Below are positions 55,698 through 64,000 of a stretch of 64,000 bases of DNA, piece by piece. The notes beneath the pieces were generated by a model. It worked only from the letters and a program-made list of their open reading frames with translations, was not told the origin of the DNA and made no database searches. Made by a program: the position numbers and the translations under genes. Every line of letters starts with the position of its first letter. Positions within the stretch are counted from its first letter, which is position 1. Source of the stretch: Boswellia sacra (Eukaryota > Streptophyta > Magnoliopsida > Sapindales > Burseraceae). Where the stretch lies: NCBI GenBank assembly GCA_013180625.2, contig SNVD02002403.1:1-64000 (forward strand). The letters are read 5' to 3'.

Positions 55698-57589
55698 TGA
55701 AAAGACTAAGAGGGTCATCAAACCAAGCCACAGAGGCAAGGCTCGGAGAAACAAAAAGGAGTCTCCCCTCAGGTAATTAACCATGGGAAAAATGTGAGTG
55801 ACGGCAGCCGATCCCTTGCAGATGGACCTAACTACCTATCACCCCTTCAAAGTTGGGTTCTTAAAGTATAGACTTTCAATCTATCCAGACAAAGTCTGGC
55901 CTCCACTAGGGTTTACAAGGTTGAGATTTTCTAGATCATCAATTTTATCTGCCTTGATCCTAGCTTCTTTTTTGCACATCATCAAATTTTTTCTTTTTAA
56001 TTACATATGGGTGAGATAGTTTATATACATCTATAAAAAGAGGAAAGAGAATAGAGTTACACTCATCCTCTAAACATGGGGGATTTTGGGGATAGGATTA
56101 CAACAATTATCCAAATATTACATAAAAGTAAATGATAAATTGGATAATGGGAGTCATCAAGGACTTAAGATACCATTTCATAATCCACACAAATAATAAG
56201 AGTAAGGTAATTAATGAAAAGAATTAATATGCTTTTGCCATATATCACAAAAATTGAAAACGAACATTTCAGAGAAAGGGGAAAATTTCATGATCTGGCC
56301 ACAATTGGGCGTGCGCTTACTCTTGGAAAGGGTGTGTGCTTACTTTTGGAAACGGCATGCACCTCTACTAGACCAGGAATAGGCGCATGCCTGTTCATGG
56401 CTATTAATAGTTTTCTTACATGGCTGATAGGATTCCTTCTAAATTTTATCTAAGCAAAAACTCCTAAGACATGATTCTAACAGAGGACTTAAGTTAAATC
56501 TATCACATAATACTAGGATTACACATTCATCGCTCTTATTCTTTGACATTCATGCCTAATCGAAACTCCTAATTACTAACATGGCATAAACATAATTACT
56601 AAACATACATCTCTAAATTAAACATGCGTCACTTAACTAGAGCTTAACTAATCCTAGTCTAATCATGCTTAACTTAACTAACATGCAAACTAATCAAATA
56701 ACTAATTTACTAGCCAAGCAACTAAGTAATCAACTAATTAAACACTAACTAAACAAGGCAATAAACGCAATTAAAGAAGCTAAACCAAAACATTACTCCT
56801 AAAACATGTTTCTAAACAATCTAAACATGCTACTAACAAAAATATTAAAGAAAACAAAGAAAAGAATTAAGGAACTAGACCCTTAATTCTATACCCTTTT
56901 CAAGGGTAATTACCTCACTCCAAAGCTTGAACTTGAAGAAAACTAGATTGCCAAGGCTTTTTAGAGAAAACCTTGACTCAGACAAAGTGCTTAGAAATTA
57001 ATTTTGAGTGTGATCCATCAATTCCTCATATATTTTCCATGCTTAATACCAAAAATAATAAATGTTTATATAGGTGAACCGTAGCAATGAAATGGTTGTG
57101 TTTTTCCAATGCACGATCCTTGCAAGTAGGCATGCGCCTACTCGCCATAAAGGTGTGCGCCTTGTGGCGTAGGTGACGCACCTACTCTAGGTGGGTTTTA
57201 CAGGTTTTTTTTTTAGGTTTTCGGGTGGTTCTGGAAGAGTTTGGAAGCTTCCAAGGTGGGTGATTCTAGGCTATATATGCTTTCACTATTCTACTTGTTA
57301 TGGCGTCTACTTGGCCTCTTCTTGACTTTTGCATTGCTTTTTCTAATTTTGGCCCTTTTTTTGTATTTTGAAATAATTTTTAGGAGGTTCATGAGCTTTG
57401 ATCGAGAGATTAATACCTTTGACAATGGTATTATGTCTCATCATCATGCCTTAAATCGTAGGAAAAAATCTGATGCCTACAATTTGCCCGTACTTTGGAA
57501 AGGTTTGTGGGAACACAAGCATCGACAAAGTAATTATTACCTTGCTTTTACCTTTTCTAGGTTAGACGTTTGAATTCCTACCTCATGCA
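55698..57589 (-). mobile_element. Inverted Tat-type LTR inside Tat-3 gag
   Basis: TG at 55698 and CA at 57589 bound 1892 bp. The flanking pentamers TTCTA and ATCTA agree in four of five bases. The conserved Tat block (GAGTCTCCCCTCAGGTAATT, CGATCCCTTGCAG, CCTCCACTAGGGTTTAC) lies at 55758-55920 in antisense to Tat-3. Tandem TTAGTTTAGG words, inverted, and GGCGCATGCC-type arrays (56310-56400, 57128-57190) follow. Ends are inferred, so the solo-LTR reading is probable rather than certain. Confidence 0.6.
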
Positions 57590-57607
57590 ATCTATGGCTT
57601 GAAGACC

Positions 57608-59024
57608 TGATGCGTTCAAAACTAGCAAGTATACTAGTCGCACAAGTAATAAAGTGATGGGTAAGATATCGTTCCCACGAGGATTGATTCTAATTGAATT
57701 TGTTATTCGAAAGCAACAATAAACTAAATGAGGGGGGTTTTGTTGATTGATTAACTAGATGAAATATTAATGCAAGTAAAGAATAACATAATGCAAATTT
57801 AAACAGATTGAAAAATCAATGAAAGAAACCTGGTTAAGGGATCCTTCTCTACCGCAAGATATGGATTTGCGAATTAATTGTAAATTTGTCATCCAATTAC
57901 ACCATTGAAATTATCAACCGTAGATAACAACAAGCTCTGTGATCCCAATCTTTCCTTACTTTGTTGTTAAACAAAACAGGCTCTTTATTTAATCTCTATC
58001 CATTAAACAACCTAGAACAAGCTCTCTAAATTTAATTCAATGGATGCATTACGATAAGAAAGATAGGTTGATCTAAGCAATAAACACACAAGCTCGGATT
58101 ATTTAACTTAGGTTGTATTCTCCAATTGCAATCTCTGATCACAATTTTGCTACTAAGGATTAGAAATTCAAGACAATCACGGATCAAGATTTCTACTCTA
58201 GCAATAGACAACAACCAGATTATATTCAGTTGGCCATTCCAAATACAATCAGCAAGCAATCATAAGCATTACATATGGGAAAATACAAGCAACTTCAATT
58301 AGAGAATTGGATAACAACTTCTTACACAATCAACTCACAAAAACCATATCAGGGGCTTTGAAATCACCCTCAACCAATTCAGATTCAGTTACACATGTTT
58401 AAGAACGTGGTAAATACAATACAACATGGAGACATTCCAGAAAATGAAAGGGAAGGGAAAAACTTAGCAAATTTGATGTAATTCTATTTGGATTATAGTT
58501 CTTCCTCTTTCCAAGCTTCCTTTCTCCTTCAATAACTCCAGGAGATAAAAGAATTCCAGAGCTGCAGCCTCCACCACGTTCTCCCCTCTTCAAGTTATGA
58601 AAATAAAACCCTAAAATATGTTTATATACTCTACTACAGTAACTTGCTACAGTGCCCCCGTATTTAATAACATGCTACAGTGATATGTGGAATTACAAAT
58701 ATACACTTCTCATACCATTTTTGTCATAACTTTTGGTACACTACATAAATTCGTGAACCGTAAATTTCTTCAGAAAATAGACTTCGAGAGCTTTTCAATG
58801 GTATATAGCATGTTATCCGACTAATTGTACATCGATACAATCAACCCTGAGAAATTGGCTGATTAGCAGAGGTGAAAATGAAGGGTTTTACTCCATTTTT
58901 GTACAAGTTGCTCCAAAACTCCTACAAACATTAAAACCACACAAAACCATAAAAATACCAAGGAATATAGCAAAGAAACATGGACAAATTGATATGAAAG
59001 TAATATATAAATAGACACCTATCA
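57608..59024 (-). mobile_element. Solo Athila-like LTR with target duplication AGACC
   Basis: The 1417-bp sequence is the reverse complement of the LTR at 19106-20490 over its full length (TGATGCGTTCAAAACTAGCA at the left, GACACCTATCA at the right). AGACC is present at 57603-57607 and 59025-59029. Such solo LTRs arise by recombination between the two LTRs of a full element. Confidence 0.93.
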
Positions 59025-59029
59025 AGACC

Positions 59030-60540
59030 TTTCTAGTCTGCTTGGGCCATGGCGGTTGATAGACCTTGGTGGTTAGATTTGACTGAAGCCTTAGCAGCTG
59101 ATGGACGTTGGTGGTCAGATTTGACTAAAGCCTTGGTGGCTGATGGACCTTGGTGGTCTGAACTAAGCCCTGGTGATTGATCAGAGTCTTGGCAATTGAC
59201 TGATTGGACCTTGGTAGTCTAAACTCCTTTAAAAGTTGACGACTGCCTTGGTTGTCTAAAGTAAGCCTTGATATCTAATCTGAGTCTTGGTGACCAATTG
59301 ACTAGACCTTGGCGGTCTGAATTTTTGAATTTTTTTGAAAACTTGAAAACTCCATTAGAAAGGAGTCTTGGATTGAAATTGTGGGGCTTCACTATAGGAG
59401 AGCATTGGATTGAGATTTATGGGCCCCATTGGGGATAATGTCGGATTCTGACTTCAGAAGTCTGAGTTTTATTAGGGAAGAAGTTGTCTTGATTTTTTTT
59501 TAAGGCTCCACTAGGGAGGAAGTTGCCTTAATTCATAGGTTTCTACTAATAACAAAATTAAGTTTAAAATCCTTTAAGGAGGAAATTGGCTTTCTATGAC
59601 CTTGAATTAATTTTTTTACTACAGCAAAATAGATCTTACAGAGGATGTAATAAAAATTTGATTTTGAAGATTGGATATGGTTCCATTGGGGATTGGTATT
59701 CTAATGGTTAGTTTAAAACTCCACTGCTAATGCCATCAAATTGAGGTCTTGAAGGTTAGAGATTTGTATTTTGAACTCCATAGGGGAAAAAGTTACTTTT
59801 AGGGGTTTGAAGCTATCAAAGCTTCAAACTCTGAAAGCTTAACAGAGAAAGTATTGGATTCTAATTTTCTTTTTTTGGAGAAATGAACTCCACTGGGAAT
59901 ATCTGAATTTCATAAGGGATGATTAAATTCTATTTAGAGGACAAGCAGATTGGCTTCACTAGGGACCATTTTTCCTTTTTCAGAAGCGTTAGGCTCCACT
60001 AGGGATAAATTTAGGATTTTGTTGGGGATGAATTTTAGTTGGACTCTATTAGGGGTAAATGGTAGGAAAGTTGGACTTTACTGGGATGATTGGACTCTGT
60101 TGGGGACAAATTTGCATTTTGTTTGAAGGGAAAGATTGGCTCAACTAGGGATGATTGAATTTTGAGAAGAAAGAAGAGCTCCACTGGGGATGATTTTGGA
60201 AAATGAACCTTTTGATAGAATTTTTTTGGGACATAGATATTGCCATGAGGCGAGTCCAATCATTCTCTAATCTTGTGGTCTTAGTGTGACTTTTGAAATC
60301 TAAAGGGGCTTCATAGTCATTTTGGATTCTGGTGGGGCTTCCCTGAGAAAAGTATTTTTTTGTTAGGATTTCAAGGGGCAAAAGGAACTTTTTCTCATAC
60401 CTGGAGGGAATAGGCATGCATCTTTTCTGTATAGGCAGACGACTTTTTCTTGTATAGGCGTGTACCTACTCTACGGGATATTCAAATCTCTCATCTTCCC
60501 CTTCCCTTATTCAGGCAAAAGCACTCCCCATACTTTTTTT
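59030..60540 (+). repeat. Region of degenerate short-phrase repeats
   Basis: Two repeat types follow each other. From 59040 to 59320 the phrase GACCTTGGTGGTCTGA recurs about ten times with changes. From 59350 to 60210 phrases such as CTCCACTAGGGA(T/G)GA and CTCCACTGGGGATGATT recur roughly every 50-100 bases. No frame on either strand is convincing. At 60410-60475 two GGCATGC/GGCGTGT words of the type seen in Tat LTRs occur, so part of this may be Tat U3 sequence. Confidence 0.6.
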
Positions 60541-60546
60541 TTTTTC

Positions 60547-62220
60547 TCTCAAACCAAAAAGCCTAGAAACTCTCCTAACCTTTGTCTTCGTGGATCCTCA
60601 ACAACGACCAACCAATCCCCCACCACTAGAGAATAAGCCTGTCATCATTGATGTACCGCTAGTGAGGTTAGAATGGAAAGCTATATTGGGAACCTTACTT
60701 CTTTGGTAAGTCTTCCTTCCCTTCTCTTCGTTTTGATTTAATGTTTATGAGGTTTTGCATTTTTCCCGTATTTTTGTATTTCTGCAACTATTGTATGAAT
60801 AGGCATGCACATATTCTATTTGGAGGTAGGGGATGACTAGAGTAGGTGTGCAGTTATACTGATAGGCGTGGCACCTATTCTACCTTTTTCTATTTCTACA
60901 CTCCTTTAGGCCTGTGCCTATTGTGAATTGCGTGTACCTTTAATTTCCCTCAAGGCGTGCGCCTGTTCTTTGTGGGCATGCGCCTTCTCCATACCATTCG
61001 TGTTGTCTTTTTTAGTTTTGCCTTCTTTGAACCCCTTTGTGACATCTCCGCTTATGTTCCACACCTTGTTTCTTTCCTTCTAGGCTAACTGCACCCACAA
61101 ATGCGAGGGTTCCTTTCCTAAGGCTCTTGTAAGGCACAACTGAATCCACAATGCCAATGTGAAGAGGTACATTGACCGATGTGGGTTCTCCATATTTCTA
61201 AGTTGTTTGTCAATGAATAGGATATGCACTAATTAACGTGCCCTTTTGCTCTTGTTGAGAGGTAGATGGATACTATCCACTCCTTTCAATTTAATTTCGG
61301 CGAGATGACCATCACCCCGTTCGATATCGTTGCTACACTGGGCTTTCCTTGTTAGGTCCTAATACCATTCAAATGCTGCTTACAGATGACCCCTCATCTT
61401 AACAAGATCATTGCAGAGCTCTTGGTTCTTAAGTTTGGGATGAGAGGCACCTACACCATTTCACATGAGTAGTTGATGAAGTATTGGCAGCGGCATGATG
61501 ATGATGAGATAGTCGCTATACCCACAGAGGAGCAATTTGCATGTAGCTTTATTTTTTTTTCTTCTTGCTTGCGACCACGCTTCTTACGAACGCTTCGAAC
61601 CATGTTGAGTTTTATCTCCTTCCAGCACTAAAGGAGTTGAATGTGGTGAGTACATTTGACTAGGGGTGGGCTGCCCCGGCTTATTTGTACTTTTATCTTG
61701 ATCTCACTTGTTAGGGCATTGAGGTAGTCAGAGGCTTTGCTTATATTGTCAAGGTACATGATTCCTGCTTATACCTTTCTTCCTTTGTTTCATATTTCTC
61801 TATTCTAACTCCTGTTTGTCTTCGTTTGTAGATCTGGCCATATGAGTTGAAACTTCCGCCCGCCCTTACTGCTTAAAACCGAACCAAGTCTTTCCCTCGA
61901 GCCATCTAGTGGTCTTAAGGGCATTATGAGCATGAACACTCTCATAAAGTCCATAGCTTCCGCATCTACACCCATCGCCCTATTTGGGATAATATAAGCA
62001 AAAGAAAGGTTGAGTTATTTCATAATATTGCTCTTTTTCCTTCCATGTACTTACCTATTTATTTGGGATTTTTGTAGGCACATCGATATTGGTCGGGTAG
62101 CCAGATACATTGGACCCGTGCAATGAGGGGTGCTCATCCCCTCCTCCGGACACATTTATTGGTGATCAACCTAGTGTGCCATATGGCTCTTGCGCAATCG
62201 TATGGTAAATTGGACTAGGG
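60547..62220 (+). pseudogene. Plant mobile domain (PMD/MAIN-like) gene relic with introns
   Basis: A first exon-like piece (to about 60711) ends at a GTAAGT donor. The second (from 61084, after CTTCTAG) contains NVKRYIDRCGFSIFLSCLSM and, after a shift, HSFQFNFGEMTITPFDIVAT and LGF; this pattern of a short helix then FGEMTITxxDVAxxLGL is the plant mobile domain signature. Later pieces, each between AG and GT signals, read GIEVVRGFAYIVK (61712-61752), IWPYELKLPP (from 61832) and AHRYWSGSQIHW (from 62080). Several stops make it a pseudogene. The domain is known both from host genes (MAIN, MAIL1) and from plant transposable elements; which one applies here is open. Confidence 0.6.
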
Positions 62221-62321
62221 GTCCAGGGGGGCGCCGAGTTCCTCTCTCTCCCCCGTGCTTAATGATTAACACGCCATGCTTGGCTACTGATCCCATTTCT
62301 GGTGAGCATCTTGCTAGAATC

Positions 62322-64000
62322 TGGTGGGGTTTTTTTTTTTTTTCCTGGCAGGCCTAGAGCCACGGAGGCTTGGACTGCATTAGGAGAGTCGATTTATGAG
62401 TTATCACCCAGGTAATCTAACCACGAAACAAAGTATTTGAGTGACGTTAGCTAGACCTAAACTAGCTTTGCCCTTTAGAGAGGGGTTTCGGAAGGTAGGT
62501 CTTCGATCCACCTAGACAGAGTCTAGCCTCTCCACTAGGGTCTACCGAAGCTATGGTTTTCAATTGTTAATTGTTGTCTATTTTGATCCTTACTTGTTTT
62601 AAATGCACACAATGAATTTAATCTTTTAGTAAATGTGAGGTGATTCAGCCACGAGTAAGGAATAGAGAATTCAATGCATATTCAGTCATACATGAGAGAG
62701 AACAAGATCATAACTATATCTATTTCCCTAATGCAATAAAATAAGTTCAATTGCAAGAACAAATAAAGTTAAAGAAATCAAAATCAAAGCACTCCAAATG
62801 TCACTCCTGCATCACCCAAATGTGCCATGTACTACAAAGAGGATCTACCATAGGAGAACGGATCCCTCACCAATCAACGTGAATCCATCCGTTTCCAATC
62901 ATCCTTATGGCCATACCCACACCTCAATACTCAAGTGACACATCTCACTTACACATCTGTACAATCGAGTTTCCCACCAAATAATGTAAGCCTACCCATA
63001 TCTGACATTGCCAACTCATCCTACCAAACCCCCAATCTCCATGATAACCATCTAGCCATCAATATGAGCCCATTTATCGTTCAACATTTCTAACATAACC
63101 AAACCAACATAGAGCGGTAAAATAAGAAGTAAGTGCCTTGCCATCAACACAAGTCCACTCACCACCCACTCGTTCTTGCTTCCACCAAGTCTCCTCAACA
63201 CATCATTAATAACACAATAATAACACTTGGCATTGACATAAGCATTTATTATCAAAACAAGGAATAAATCGCAAAAAAAAAAAAAAAAAAAAACTAACTA
63301 AACATGCAAGCACTTTCCATCCTACTTCACTAGCATGCGTTTCTACGCTACTGATGACATGACCTGCTCTTGTCTACAGAGCAAATAGTGTCTAAAACTA
63401 TTTACTAAGACAACAACCTTTAAAATAACTTACTCACTATGCTTCTACTGCGCTAATAAAAACATTTATGAAAAAATTATTTCTAGTTTATGTCTTTTAA
63501 ATAAAAGACTTAAAAATACTCTAAAAAATTTTAATTAAACTCCAATAGAGTTTCCTCTATATTCTCGACTAAACCCCCTACCAAAACGCACAAATTTTTT
63601 TAGAACTTCTAAAAATAGTTTCTTAACTCAACTTCTTCTAGGACACCTGTCCTCAAAACCATAACATGCAATAATAAACACAACTCATGCACAACATGTT
63701 GAAAAATTTAGAAATTTATAGAAAAATAAATAAATAAATAAAATGAAACGCTTTTTAATGCATGAACTCCAGTTATACATCGTATGGCCTTCCTTAGCAT
63801 CAAAGATGGCTTAGTACCAAACTTGTAGTATTTGGAGAGAATGATAGGGAAAGAATGAGCTGAAGGCTCAATGAGTGGATATAATTCTACAAAATAAACT
63901 TACTTTTTCCTTTACTTTGCAAAACTCATTTCTTAAATAACACTTTCTTTCAAAGTATTTCAACATTTAATCATTTTTCAAGAAATTAGTATTGTTTTTC
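62322..64000 (-). mobile_element. Inverted Tat-type LTR, cut by the window end
   Basis: From TGGTGGGG (62322) the sequence follows the solo LTR at 39121 in the same orientation: GAGTTATCACCCAGGTAATC, CTTTGCCCTTTAGAGAGGG, ACCGAAGCTATGGTTTTCAA, GTTTCCCACCAAATAATGT, CATGCAAGCACTTTCCATCC. No gene is seen in it. An A-run lies at about 63274-63292. Its other end is outside the window. Confidence 0.72.

Noticed and set aside
1..64000. CRISPR arrays, bacterial operons, rRNA genes
   Set aside because: None seen; all repeats are accounted for by LTR, minisatellite or transposon structure of a plant genome.

Overview
This window is AT-rich, gene-poor plant nuclear DNA built almost entirely from nested, decayed LTR retrotransposons plus one CACTA DNA transposon. 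An angiosperm with a repeat-rich genome is indicated by the families present: Ty3/gypsy chromovirus, Athila-like and Tat-like elements, Ty1/copia with an initiator-Met-tRNA primer site, CACTA with a CACTACAAGAAAAA terminus, and relics of a LOG-type gene, a kinesin-4 gene and a plant mobile domain gene. I cannot name the species. I found no intact host gene, rRNA, tRNA or CRISPR array.

Layout, left to right. 1-3801: right part of a Ty3/gypsy chromovirus (gag end to chromodomain), cut by a copia element. 3802-11869: a structurally complete but inactivated Ty1/copia element, SIRE-like, with two 1649-bp LTRs. 11870-20490: 3' part of an Athila-like Ty3/gypsy element (RT to 3' LTR) that carries, between pol and the LTR, a 67-bp tandem repeat and an intronless full-length LOG-like pseudogene. 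20491-24059 and 37117-41370: a plus-strand Tat-like element (Tat-1), split by a second, old copia element (24060-37116, 5-bp target duplication GCATT) and by a solo LTR (39121-41132) inside its integrase. The right LTR of the second copia element is itself split by a 4.0-kb CACTA element (32024-36046, TTA duplication) carrying exons and introns of a kinesin-4 gene. 42049-52801: a minus-strand Tat-like element (Tat-2) with gag, protease, RT, two RNases H and integrase. 52802-55697: 5' part of a third Tat-like element (Tat-3), cut by an inverted LTR (55698-57589). 57608-59024: a solo Athila-like LTR on the minus strand with a perfect AGACC duplication. 59030-60540: degenerate short repeats. 60547-62220: a broken plant-mobile-domain gene. 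62322-64000: another inverted Tat-type LTR running off the window.

The cargo is more interesting than the elements. Three separate elements or element clusters hold what look like captured host sequences: LOG in an Athila relic, kinesin-4 in the CACTA, and a plant mobile domain gene among Tat LTRs. The copia element at 3802-11869 is flanked by two unrelated gypsy elements and lacks a target duplication, which points to ectopic recombination (or an assembly join). All boundaries, identities and family calls were made by eye without database searches.
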